Source of the DNA: a virus
Strand: one strand, 5' to 3'
DNA: 41,791 nucleotides
Virus record (IMG/VR): IMGVR_UViG_3300037143_000045
Span: 1 to 41,791 of that record
Shown here: positions 6,603 to 13,370 of the stretch, piece after piece
Numbering within the stretch: position 1 is the stretch's first letter
How the letters are laid out: each line of letters starts with the position of its first letter
Made by a program: the position numbers and the translations under genes
The notes under the pieces: model-generated
Told to the model about the DNA's origin: nothing
Seen by the model: the letters and a program-made list of their open reading frames with translations, nothing else
The model's database searches: none

Positions 6603-7231
6603 CGTTCTTCAGGGAATGGATGAAGCGCTGGCAAGAGCGCAACGCTCATGCGGTTGGCTACCGCTTCGGCGATGCGCCCACGGCGGACGAGGTCGCGGCG
6701 CAGGCCGCCGAGCATGCGCGCTGGAGCGAGAGAGAGAACGCGCTGCGGGCGGCCATTGCTAGCGATTTTCGATGGCCGTGTCATTCGCGTCCAAAGGGGG
6801 AGTGGTGCGCTCGCGAAGGGCCCGGCGGGTTCATTGCGCACACCTGCCGGCGGCCAGACGAGGACGAGGTCGCGGCGCCGGCCGTCTGGACCATCCGGTA
6901 CGAGCAAAGGTCGCCTGACTGCGGCCTTACGGTGGCGCAGCACGCCCGGCTCGCGGAGCTGATCGAGGAGTGCGGCGAGGTGGTGCAGGCCGCGGCCAAG
7001 GTGCTCCAGTGCGGCTACGACGAGCGCTCGCGTCACGGGAAGGGCATGCCGCGGCGGGTCCTGCTGGAGCGCGAGCTGGGGCACCTGGAGGCGTCGCTCT
7101 CGGTGCTGTACGGCTCCGGCGACGCGCGGCGGTCTCAGGTACGCGTCTGGAAGGAGCGGCGGCTCGGCGTGCGGCATGCGTCCCCCGCGGCGGCTCCGAC
7201 TTTGCGGCAGGAGAGCGAAGCGAGCCAGTGA
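6599..7231 (+). CDS. MazG-like (NTP pyrophosphohydrolase-like) phage protein
   Basis: The 210-aa product has a C-terminal helical domain (about 110-185) with LAELIEECGEVVQAAAKVL followed by ERELGHLEASLSVLY. This is the EExxE ... ExxD pattern of all-alpha NTP pyrophosphatases, as in MazG-like phage proteins acting on nucleotide pools, but the usual Asp of the second motif reads His (ELGHLEA). The N-terminal about 100 residues are unrelated and have WPCHSRPKGEWCAREG-type Cys/His content. Activity is therefore uncertain. Its stop overlaps the initiator gene (GTGA). Confidence 0.65.
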   Translation: MTFFREWMKRWQERNAHAVGYRFGDAPTADEVAAQAAEHARWSERENALRAAIASDFRWPCHSRPKGEWCAREGPGGFIAHTCRRPDEDEVAAPAVWTIRYEQRSPDCGLTVAQHARLAELIEECGEVVQAAAKVLQCGYDERSRHGKGMPRRVLLERELGHLEASLSVLYGSGDARRSQVRVWKERRLGVRHASPAAAPTLRQESEASQ

Positions 7232-8319
7232 AAGACGTCGGGGCAACACGGACGATCCGCGTCCGGGACAAGCGGAAGCCGGGGCACTGCTGGCAGGATA
7301 ACGAGCTCTATGACGTTTTCCAGCCCGTCATCGGTGCCACCGCCACACACATCTATGCCGCGATGAGCCGGTGGGCTTTCGGACATCGCGTGGAGATGGG
7401 CATGAGGGAGATCGCTGTCGAATCCGGAACCAGCCGCAGCGCGGTGCAGCGTGCTTTGGTCGCCATGGAGCGGCTGGGCATGGTGCGCGGGGTGGCGGGG
7501 CGCGGACCGCAGCCGGCAGCCTACAACCTGCTCGACCTGAAGGAGGCCTCCATCGCGCTTGGCGCGGAGTGGAATCCTCATCGAGCGTCGCACGGCCTGT
7601 CGCCGACTCGGGTTGCCGAGCTGCGAACGGCCGTCCTGCATTGCGTCCCATATGGGGACACAAAAGCCGGTGGAAATCTCCCGGATTGTGTCCCACACGG
7701 GGACGCTTCTGGGACGCTACTGTCCCAGAAAAGGGGGGTTAGTGTCCCACACAGGGACGCTCATCTTTATATATATAAACAAGACACAAGACTACAAGAC
7801 AACCATCCCCTACCCCTTCCGCCAGCGGAAGGGGGGCTGCGCGATGAATCGGATTCTTCGGACATCGCACCAGCGGAAGGGGGGCTGCGCGATGAATCGG
7901 ATTCTTCGGACATCGCACCAGCGGAAGGGGGGCTGCGCGATGAATCGGATTCTTCGGACATCGCACCAGCGGAAGGGGGGCTGCGCGACGAATCGGAATC
8001 TTCGGACATCGCGCTGGACCGCGAAGCGCAGCGGGTGCTGCGAGCCTGCGGATCGACCTCGGACGGGGTGCTGCGCGTGATCCGCAAGCAGCTGGCGGAG
8101 CGTGTGCGCCCGGCGACGCCGGAAGGGCTCACGAAAACGGCGGAGTGGATGATCGCGATGTGGGAGGACTACCGCACATGCGGCGATCGCGGCTGGCTGC
8201 GGTTCGTCTGGGGACCGCGCAAGTTCTTCGGCGATGGGCACTGGGCGAATTGCGCGCTGTGGCCGATCGATGAAGAGCGCCGCGAGATGTACGGCAGGGC
8301 TCGGGAGGGTGCGCGATGA
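7228..8319 (+). CDS. replication initiator, winged-helix (lambda O-like role)
   Basis: GTG 7228 overlaps the previous stop (GTGA), with CAGGAGAG upstream. The 363-aa protein has an N-terminal winged-helix domain (about residues 25-105) with the recognition segment SGTSRSAVQRALVAMERLG. The middle is low-complexity and is encoded by the palindromic iterons and AT-rich tract (residues 140-191) and then by four 16-residue repeats AEGGLRDESDSSDIA (residues 199-262). The C-terminal about 100 residues are helical and W-rich, ending near WGPRKFF. An initiator whose gene carries its own origin parallels lambda O. A helix-turn-helix protein of this layout just upstream of small basic genes suits a phage origin-binding protein that recruits the host helicase; the helicase recruitment is inferred. 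Confidence 0.8.
   Translation: MKDVGATRTIRVRDKRKPGHCWQDNELYDVFQPVIGATATHIYAAMSRWAFGHRVEMGMREIAVESGTSRSAVQRALVAMERLGMVRGVAGRGPQPAAYNLLDLKEASIALGAEWNPHRASHGLSPTRVAELRTAVLHCVPYGDTKAGGNLPDCVPHGDASGTLLSQKRGVSVPHRDAHLYIYKQDTRLQDNHPLPLPPAEGGLRDESDSSDIAPAEGGLRDESDSSDIAPAEGGLRDESDSSDIAPAEGGLRDESESSDIALDREAQRVLRACGSTSDGVLRVIRKQLAERVRPATPEGLTKTAEWMIAMWEDYRTCGDRGWLRFVWGPRKFFGDGHWANCALWPIDEERREMYGRAREGAR
7641..7800 (+). other. candidate phage replication origin: palindromic iterons plus AT-rich tract
   Basis: Three copies of GTCCC-N5-GGGAC lie at 7645-7659, 7690-7704 and 7744-7758, with one inverted arrangement GGGAC-N6-GTCCC at 7711-7726. Flanks are also partly shared (TGTG before copies 2 and 4, GC after). 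Directly downstream, 7763-7800 is an AT-rich tract (CTTTATATATATAAAC and onwards) in an otherwise GC-rich gene. Iterons followed by an unwinding region inside the initiator gene is the arrangement known from lambdoid origins. Confidence 0.7.
7822..8013 (+). repeat. 48-bp tandem repeat, four copies
   Basis: Copies start at 7822, 7870, 7918 and 7966. The first three are practically identical and the fourth has a few substitutions (GACGAATCGGAATC). The unit is in frame and encodes a 16-residue acidic segment within the initiator's linker. No spacers are present, so this is not a CRISPR array. Confidence 0.95.
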
Positions 8320-8675
8320 AAGGCGGACGCAAGCCAAACCCGTGGGGAACGCAGCGGTGTTACGCGCCGTCGCTTCGACGGCCGATGACGCCCGAGCAGG
8401 CCGCCGCGAAGGCGGAACGGCGGGCGGTCGAGGCGCTCCGGCGCATGAAAATCTTTCGCTCGGAGATCACGAAAAAGCGGGCCATGATCCGGAGCTGGCG
8501 TCTCGACAATCCCTACAGCAGCCGCCGCGCCTGGAGCATCCTGCTGCGCGCGATGCTCGATGGCCAGCGTGAGGGGCGGATCGCAGCCCGTGAGCGCGCA
8601 TGGGAGCGCCGGCGGCCGTCGCTGGGCGCGCAGATCGACCGCCTGATGGAACGGGCCAGCAGGAGGCGCGCATGA
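8316..8675 (+). CDS. hypothetical highly basic protein
   Basis: This 119-aa protein is coupled by ATGA to the initiator gene and to the next gene. It is Arg-rich throughout, with predicted helices (TPEQAAAKAERRAVEALRR) and few hydrophobic stretches. Location directly after the initiator is where lambdoid phages place a helicase loader, but the protein is short and shows no AAA+ motifs, so I do not call it that. Nucleic-acid binding is plausible from charge. Confidence 0.6.
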   Translation: MKGGRKPNPWGTQRCYAPSLRRPMTPEQAAAKAERRAVEALRRMKIFRSEITKKRAMIRSWRLDNPYSSRRAWSILLRAMLDGQREGRIAARERAWERRRPSLGAQIDRLMERASRRRA

Positions 8676-9784
8676 GGCCGCCCGCTGGAGTGGAATGCGC
8701 GACCTGCCGGGGCGAGAAAAATCACCATTGCCAGGCGCAGATCTACGATGACGGCGTCGGTGGCGTCGCGCTGTGCCTGCCCTGCGCGGATGGCAAGCCC
8801 TGCGTGATCGATCGCGTGGGTGCGCCGCCGGCGCTCGGGTCAGTGGAAGCGCCCAGCTTCTTCAATCTCATCGAATCAGCAGCACCGCCGGCGCCGGTGA
8901 TTCATCGCACGCCGGAAGAGCTGGGGATTCCCGCGATCGTGCCGGCGCATGCGGGCAGGCGTTGGCTATCTGACGAGGAGTTCGCGGAGAAGAAGCGCGA
9001 GGGCTTCGAGCTCGCGAATGCGGTGCGACGCCGCGAGCGGCAAAAGCCGGAGCCGAACTTCAGCGTGCGCGCGTATCGCACGCGAACGAAGCAGATGCAG
9101 GAGAAGGTCATCGCCGGCGAAAGGGTGCGGATGTCGCCGGGCGTGACGATGGGACCGGAGATGCTCGCGCCGGAGCAGCGAACGCGCGGCGGATCGAAGC
9201 CGCGGAGGGCGCGGCATTTTCAGCCGGAAGATCTGGAGCGGAGGCGCAGGGAATTGACCGAGCGCAATGTTGCGAAAGGCGCGGCGACGCGGGCGAAGGC
9301 GGCGGAGCTGCTCGGGACGGCGCCGGACAAGGCGATCGCCGGGCAGGCGGGCGTTTCGGCCTCGCGCGTCGCGCAACTGCGCAAAGAAAAGGGAATCGCA
9401 CCGGTGGTGACGAGCAACAGCCATCCGGGCGAAAAACGAACGGAGGAAGCAATGGAAGCAATGCGGGAGGCCGTAAAGAAGCTGGGCGGCAGGATGACGG
9501 ATGCTGCGCTGGGCGAGCAGCTCGGCTGCAGCGGAAGCCGTGTCGGGCAACTGCGCAAAGAGTTTGGGATTCCAGCGGCCAGGCCGGGGCGCAAGCCGGG
9601 AGCGCCGGCGCAGACGGAGCAGCGGACGGTAGTGATTCCGGAAATGACGTGGGACGGGTTGGCGGCCCGGCCGCGGCTGCAGCTCACGCCGGCGCAGGCG
9701 CGCGCGCGGCTGGCCAGGCTCACGCCACAGCAGATGGCGGTCGCGCTGGGCGCGGTGCTGCAGGCGTCGCTCAAGGAGGGCTGA
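8672..9784 (+). CDS. zinc-knuckle protein with two HTH repeats, probable DNA-binding regulator
   Basis: The start is the ATG of the ATGA overlap with the previous gene, preceded by AGGAGG. The 370-aa product begins with CATC and CLPC (about residues 9-39, zinc ribbon). Its second half has two diverged HTH units: IAGQAGVSASRVAQLRKEKG (about 229-248) and ALGEQLGCSGSRVGQLRKEF (about 286-305), which share the pattern A-x-x-x-G-x-S-x-SRV-x-QLRKE-x-GI. The linker is Arg-rich. Two HTHs suggest binding to tandem sites. It sits just before an XRE gene, so a place in the lytic/lysogenic switch is possible but not shown. Confidence 0.7.
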   Translation: MRPPAGVECATCRGEKNHHCQAQIYDDGVGGVALCLPCADGKPCVIDRVGAPPALGSVEAPSFFNLIESAAPPAPVIHRTPEELGIPAIVPAHAGRRWLSDEEFAEKKREGFELANAVRRRERQKPEPNFSVRAYRTRTKQMQEKVIAGERVRMSPGVTMGPEMLAPEQRTRGGSKPRRARHFQPEDLERRRRELTERNVAKGAATRAKAAELLGTAPDKAIAGQAGVSASRVAQLRKEKGIAPVVTSNSHPGEKRTEEAMEAMREAVKKLGGRMTDAALGEQLGCSGSRVGQLRKEFGIPAARPGRKPGAPAQTEQRTVVIPEMTWDGLAARPRLQLTPAQARARLARLTPQQMAVALGAVLQASLKEG

Positions 9785-9791
9785 AGCGCAA

Positions 9792-10061
9792 ATGGCTCGT
9801 CGACGTTCCCCCGAAGACGAAGAGTTCTACCTGCAACTCGGCCGACGCATCGAGGCCGCACGCAAGCGCAAAGGATGGAGCGCGGATCAGCTGGCGCAGG
9901 AGGCGGGTATCCGGAACCGAGCGCAGGTGTATCGCTATGAGTCGGGCGAAAATGCCATCCCGGCGCCGGCGCTGGCGCGGATCGCGGCGGTCCTGCAGGT
10001 ATCGGTGATCGATCTGCTTCATCCGGGACTGATCCACGAATGGAGGTTAACTCGCGTTTGA
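9792..10061 (+). CDS. XRE-family HTH transcriptional regulator
   Basis: The 89-aa product is a compact Cro/CI-type helix-turn-helix. The first helix reads LGRRIEAARKRKGWS, the scaffold helix DQLAQEAGI, then the recognition part NRAQVYRYESGENAIPAPAL and the closing LARIAAVLQVSVIDLL. AAGGAGGG lies 11 bases before the ATG. It has no C-terminal peptidase-like half, so it is a Cro-like or simple repressor and not a LexA-type CI. It is the last early gene, on the same strand as the early operon, and so is the best candidate for a Cro-like switch protein. Confidence 0.85.
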   Translation: MARRRSPEDEEFYLQLGRRIEAARKRKGWSADQLAQEAGIRNRAQVYRYESGENAIPAPALARIAAVLQVSVIDLLHPGLIHEWRLTRV

Positions 10062-10081
10062 TGCGCCACACGCATTTTCTG

Positions 10082-10109
10082 TTGCGCGGCGGCGAGAAGC
10101 GTTTAGAGT
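10082..10109 (+). promoter_or_regulatory. possible sigma70 promoter of the lysis operon
   Basis: TTGCGC (10082-10087), 16 bases, then TAGAGT (10104-10109). This is a moderate match only. It would put the transcript start near 10116 and the hairpin series 10138-10217 in the leader RNA. Confidence 0.3.
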
Positions 10110-10137
10110 AGGCAGCGGAATCAATCCAACAATCTTG

Positions 10138-10217
10138 CCGGTGCAGGCAACCGGACCGTGTATGGCGGGTCATGCCATAGTCAGGCCGAAGAGACGGAAA
10201 CGTGTCTTTGGCCTTTT
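10138..10217 (+). terminator. structured leader: three hairpins ending in an intrinsic terminator
   Basis: In order: CCGGT/ACCGG (10138-10154), TATGGC/GCCATA (10161-10179), and a long stem from AGGCCGAAGAGACG to CGTGTCTTTGGCCT (10183-10214) capped by a GAAA tetraloop and followed by TTTT. The last is a good rho-independent terminator that lies only about 20 bases before the next start codon. It either ends the early transcript or attenuates the lysis operon. I could not match it to a known riboswitch class. Confidence 0.6.
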
Positions 10218-10237
10218 CCTTTTGGGAGTGAAAACGT

Positions 10238-10684
10238 ATGCGGGTTTGGCGCGACAGCGACCGACAGCGGAGCAAACTGCTGCTCTACGGTGCGAACACG
10301 ACACTGGGGTGGCGGATTCTGCGCACGATCTATGCGCGCGAAGGCGAGCGCGGTGTGGAGCGCGGGACGATGCGCATGGTCTACGACGAGATCAACGGTC
10401 ACCTGCTGGGCTATCAGGTTCTGGGCACGAGCGAGCAGCGGGGAGATCAGGATCTGCCTTCGATGCCCTCCGCGGCTTCGATTTCGTACAGCGAGATGCA
10501 GATCAATGCCGGGACGGCGTTCGAGAAGGGAAAGTCGCACACCGCTGGACTGCCGGAGCATCGCCGAGCGGAGCGGCACATTCCCGAGGATCGCGTCGAG
10601 CGCGTCCAGCAGAAGGTTCGGATGTTTGAGAGAAGGATCGGCCCGGCGAGGGGCGACATCCTGCGGGTGTGGCCGAAGGCATGA
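10238..10684 (+). CDS. hypothetical protein, first gene after the structured leader
   Basis: This 148-aa soluble protein has GGGAG upstream. The first half is mixed alpha/beta with GANTTLGWRILRTIYAREG and GERGVERGTMRMVYD; the second half is charged and helical (RVERVQQKVRMFERR). It does not resemble a known lysis protein. It shares ATGA with the next gene, so it belongs to the lysis operon. Unrecognised. Confidence 0.6.
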   Translation: MRVWRDSDRQRSKLLLYGANTTLGWRILRTIYAREGERGVERGTMRMVYDEINGHLLGYQVLGTSEQRGDQDLPSMPSAASISYSEMQINAGTAFEKGKSHTAGLPEHRRAERHIPEDRVERVQQKVRMFERRIGPARGDILRVWPKA

Positions 10685-10920
10685 ACCGGTTTGGGGGCGG
10701 CGCGGGCGGTGACGCGATCGACTTCAACGCAGTCGCGTCGACGCGCATCGGCTACATCGCGGTCGAGCCGAAGATTTGCGAGTGGTGCTGCGCGAACTTC
10801 TGCCGCGTGGTGGGATCGGGCGTCAGGGAATGTCCGAAGTGCGGCGGCCGTCTGGAGCGGCTGGCGAGCCAGCCTCTTCGCTCGACAATCCAAAAGGGAC
10901 ACGCTCGGAGGGTGGCGTAG
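10681..10920 (+). CDS. small zinc-ribbon protein
   Basis: The 79-aa product has two CxxC-type pairs (CEWCC near residue 33 and CPKCGG near 51), a classic zinc ribbon. The start overlaps the previous stop by ATGA. It has a glycine-rich N-terminus and a basic C-terminus. It may bind nucleic acid or a protein partner; no family assigned. Confidence 0.6.
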   Translation: MNRFGGGAGGDAIDFNAVASTRIGYIAVEPKICEWCCANFCRVVGSGVRECPKCGGRLERLASQPLRSTIQKGHARRVA

Positions 10921-11178
10921 GTGGCAACTGTGCATCTCGACGAAGAGTGGCCGAAGGCGAAAGGCACAGTCGAAGTGATGCTCGGCCGGCACAGCGCGCT
11001 GCTTGACGGCAACGGCAACGGTGAGCGCGGGCTCGTGAGCGTGGTGGCACGGATACAGACCGAAGAGACGATTGTGCGGGATCGGCAGCACAGGATCAAT
11101 CAGCGCTGGATGCTGCTCGTCGCTCTGATTCCGGTCCTGATTAAAGTGCTCACGATGATGGGCTGGTTGCCGAAATAA
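10921..11178 (+). CDS. small membrane protein of the lysis cassette
   Basis: This 85-aa protein starts at a GTG right after the previous TAG. The soluble helical N-terminal part is followed by one C-terminal membrane helix (about residues 62-82, MLLVALIPVLIKVLTMMGW). A helix plus C-terminal anchor is the layout of XhlA-type lysis accessory proteins. It sits directly before the endolysin (TAATG overlap), which supports a role in lysis. The family assignment is by layout only. Confidence 0.6.
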   Translation: MATVHLDEEWPKAKGTVEVMLGRHSALLDGNGNGERGLVSVVARIQTEETIVRDRQHRINQRWMLLVALIPVLIKVLTMMGWLPK

Positions 11179-11738
11179 TGGCGACGCCTGAACAGGTGGA
11201 GTTCCTGCGGAGGGCTTGCGGAGCGGCCCGGCTCGCGCATCACGTTTGGTCCGAATACGCAGCCTGCGAAGCGGCGCTCGAAACAGCGTGGGGGACGTCG
11301 CGGCTGTATCTGCAGGGCAACAATGTCTTCGGCGAAAAGCAGCACGCGAAGCCGGTGTTTCTCACGGTGACGCTGCCGACGCGCGAATACCGGTACGGCG
11401 TGGGCTGGATCACGGTGCAGGCGCCGTTTATCTGGTTTCCGTCGCCGATTGAGGCGTTCGAGATGCGGATGCAGACGCTGCGGCGGCTGGCGGTGGAGAA
11501 GAACAGCGCCGGCGAGCTCGAATATCCCGAATATGCCGCGGCGCTGGCCGCGACGTCGGGAGAAGCGTTCGTGACGGAAGTTTCAAAGCGCTGGTCGACG
11601 GATCCCGAGCGCGGCGCGAAGGTGCTGGAGATCTTCAACGCGCACATGGATGTGTTTGCGCAGAGCGCGAACCAGGAGGAAGGCAAATGGGCAGGCAACC
11701 GATATCGATTTCAGGCGGCAACGCGACGCCGGCAGTGA
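11178..11738 (+). CDS. endolysin, glucosaminidase-type (FlgJ/GH73-like)
   Basis: The 186-aa product reads HVWSEYAACEAALETAWGTS (residues 22-41), then GNNVFGEKQH: the catalytic-Glu helix and the 'NNxFG-K' strand of phage and bacterial N-acetylglucosaminidases that cleave peptidoglycan glycan strands. E31 is the likely catalytic acid. No signal peptide is visible, so release would depend on a holin. The gene overlaps the upstream membrane gene by one base and the following holin candidate by 52 bp. Confidence 0.85.
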   Translation: MATPEQVEFLRRACGAARLAHHVWSEYAACEAALETAWGTSRLYLQGNNVFGEKQHAKPVFLTVTLPTREYRYGVGWITVQAPFIWFPSPIEAFEMRMQTLRRLAVEKNSAGELEYPEYAAALAATSGEAFVTEVSKRWSTDPERGAKVLEIFNAHMDVFAQSANQEEGKWAGNRYRFQAATRRRQ

Positions 11739-11905
11739 GTACGGCGTCGCATTTCTTCGCCAATTACAAGACCACGCTGTGTGGACTGGCCGGCGCAGCG
11801 CTGCTCGCGGTGCAGACCTACAACGGCGGCGGCGGATGGAAGGGCTACGTCGGCGCGGCGCTGGTCGCGGTCTGCGGCGGCCTGATGAAGGACTTCAACG
11901 CTTGA
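11687..11905 (+). CDS. putative holin (class II-like small membrane protein)
   Basis: The 72-aa product has two hydrophobic segments (about residues 28-44 with TTLCGLAGAALLAVQTY, and 51-66 with GYVGAALVAVCGGLM) joined by a GGGG turn and ends in KDFNA. Short two-helix proteins ending in K-DFN-type tails are common beside phage endolysins. AGGAGG sits upstream inside the endolysin gene, and the overlap with the lysin is typical of lysis cassettes. Confidence 0.65.
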   Translation: MGRQPISISGGNATPAVSTASHFFANYKTTLCGLAGAALLAVQTYNGGGGWKGYVGAALVAVCGGLMKDFNA

Positions 11906-12231
11906 GCCTGTTCTCCGATCCCATCAGCGGCCTGTTCGGCGTCTTCTTCAAAAAAGCGCTGGACAGCAAGGTGATGCAGTACGTCGTGCTGCTGCTGGAG
12001 ATGGGGATTGCGGGGACGCTGGCGTTTCTCGCGTTCGCCGGCGGCGCGCTGGTCGCGCGACAGCCGGTGGCGTGGTCCGTCGGAACGGGTATGGTCGCCG
12101 CAGCTATCGCGATGCTGGCAACGTTTCAGGCGTCGCCCAACAGCAAAGGGCTCGTGATTTCGTTCCCGTCGAAGCTGGCGGACGAGCGGATCGATACGCC
12201 CACCACCACCATCGAGAGGAAAACGAAATGA
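11902..12231 (+). CDS. small two-helix membrane protein
   Basis: The best start is TTG 11902, overlapping the holin candidate's TGA, with GAAGGA upstream; the internal ATG at 11974 is an alternative. The protein (109 aa) has two membrane helices (about residues 28-55 and 65-82) and a polar C-terminus. It may be a second holin, an antiholin or an accessory lysis protein. It is coupled to the next gene by ATGA. Confidence 0.55.
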   Translation: MSLFSDPISGLFGVFFKKALDSKVMQYVVLLLEMGIAGTLAFLAFAGGALVARQPVAWSVGTGMVAAAIAMLATFQASPNSKGLVISFPSKLADERIDTPTTTIERKTK

Positions 12232-12764
12232 TTCGACGCATCGCAATTCTTGCATTCATCTTCGCGCTGGCGCTGAGCTTTGGCTTTGCGCAGACGGTTG
12301 TAGCTCCGGCAGTTCCCGCCGCGCCTGCAACCGGATTGCACTTTGCCACTTCGGTGCAGGCCATCGAGCTGGACATCGCCGGCACCACGGCGGCGGCGGA
12401 GAGCACCATCGCAACGCTCGACTTTACAGCCACGACACAGATTCAGGGACAGGCGATTGTCGGGCCCGGCTACAAAGGCTACTACGGCGGCCTGCAGTGG
12501 ACGCCCGATTTCTCGAAGCTGATCGCAAAGACGCTGCTGCCTGCGGACACTCTGCAGCCGTATCTCAGCGGCGCGGGCGGCGTCGGTCAGCAGGCGGACG
12601 GAATCAATCACGCCTCGGTGATCGTTGGCGGCGGCATGAACTACGATCCCACAGGTACCGGGCACTTCTCGGTGCAGGCTGGACGCTTCGATTACGTGCG
12701 TGTCGGCTCGAAGAACGGCTGGGCTGTGGGCGGCGGCATTTCCATCATCTTCCCGCAGTCCTAA
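12228..12764 (+). CDS. secreted or outer-membrane protein (178 aa)
   Basis: The start is the ATG of an ATGA overlap. It has a clear Sec signal peptide (IRR, then AILAFIFALALSFGFAQ, cleavage after A-Q near residue 22). The mature part is rich in G, A, T and aromatic strands with a repeated GGG-x pattern (HASVIVGGGMNYDPTGTGHF, NGWAVGGGISIIF), and it ends in a strand closing with an aromatic residue, FPQS. This suits a small beta-barrel or outer-membrane-associated protein. It may assist outer-membrane disruption or be a lysogenic conversion factor; neither is proven. Confidence 0.7.
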   Translation: MIRRIAILAFIFALALSFGFAQTVVAPAVPAAPATGLHFATSVQAIELDIAGTTAAAESTIATLDFTATTQIQGQAIVGPGYKGYYGGLQWTPDFSKLIAKTLLPADTLQPYLSGAGGVGQQADGINHASVIVGGGMNYDPTGTGHFSVQAGRFDYVRVGSKNGWAVGGGISIIFPQS

Positions 12765-12768
12765 GCCA

Positions 12769-13143
12769 GTGCCGAGTGCTGCCAAAAGGCCATGCGCGCG
12801 GCCGGGATGTCCAAACCTGGTCGCGCGTGGGTACTGTGCCAGCTGTCAGCCCGTGTACAGCTCGAAGGCGCTGACGGAGCAGCGGCGGCCGAGCGCGCAC
12901 AAGCGCGGCTACACGCGCAAGTGGGATGCGGCGAGCAAAGGATTCCTGCGGTCGAATCCGCTGTGCGCCGGCTATCCGCGGGGCGTCCATGGCGAACGGC
13001 CGGTCGCGGCAGAGGTGACGGATCACCTCGAGGCAGCGGCGAAGCGGCCTGATCTGTTCTGGGAGAGATCGAACTGGCAGCCGCTATGTGGTAACTGCAA
13101 CAAAAGAAAGAACATCGCGGAAGAGGGCGGCCTGAGGGGGTAG
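12769..13143 (+). CDS. HNH endonuclease
   Basis: GTG 12769 is the only sensible start after the previous stop. The product is about 124 aa, with an N-terminal Cys pair (CARPGC and CASC) and the HNH core TDHLEAAAKRPDLFWERSNW then QPLCGNCNKRKN. The last His of the motif is Asn (an HNN variant, seen in active members). Small HNH enzymes placed just before terminase genes take part with the terminase in cohesive-end cleavage in HK97-like phages (established for HK97 gp74). Confidence 0.85.
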   Translation: MPSAAKRPCARPGCPNLVARGYCASCQPVYSSKALTEQRRPSAHKRGYTRKWDAASKGFLRSNPLCAGYPRGVHGERPVAAEVTDHLEAAAKRPDLFWERSNWQPLCGNCNKRKNIAEEGGLRG

Positions 13144-13370
13144 GGGGGGTCGAAATCTCTCCCGAAGGCATCGCCGCAGACCGCATTGGAACACGACATT
13201 TACGTCCACAAAATACGACATTTCAGGCCAAGCGAATCAGAATCACGAACTTGCAGCATCGACGCGTCGAAGGGGCCGGAATCAGCCGTAGAAGCCCCGC
13301 AGAGGCGCCGATGCGCGGTTCGACGCCTTCGAAGGGGGAGTAAAGGCGCAGCAGCCAGAGTGGTGAAGCA
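13144..13370 (+). other. noncoding gap before the terminase, candidate cos region
   Basis: This 227-bp gap lies between the HNH endonuclease and terminase small-subunit genes, where cos-type phages carry their packaging site. It holds a direct repeat ACGACATTT (13193-13201 and 13215-13223, 22-bp period) and a perfect 12-bp palindrome TCGACGCGTCGA (13259-13270). No gene was found in it. Packaging function is inferred from position only. Confidence 0.4.

Noticed and set aside
7822-8013. CRISPR array
   Set aside because: The 48-bp units are contiguous without spacers and lie in frame within the initiator gene.
8316-8675. Helicase loader (lambda P or DnaC-like) after the initiator
   Set aside because: Position fits, but the protein is short, very basic and without AAA+ or P-like motifs.
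10138-10217. Assignment of the leader hairpins to a known riboswitch
   Set aside because: Conserved cores of the classes I know (c-di-GMP, cobalamin, fluoride, guanidine, ZTP, SAM) are not present; it is kept as an unassigned structured leader.
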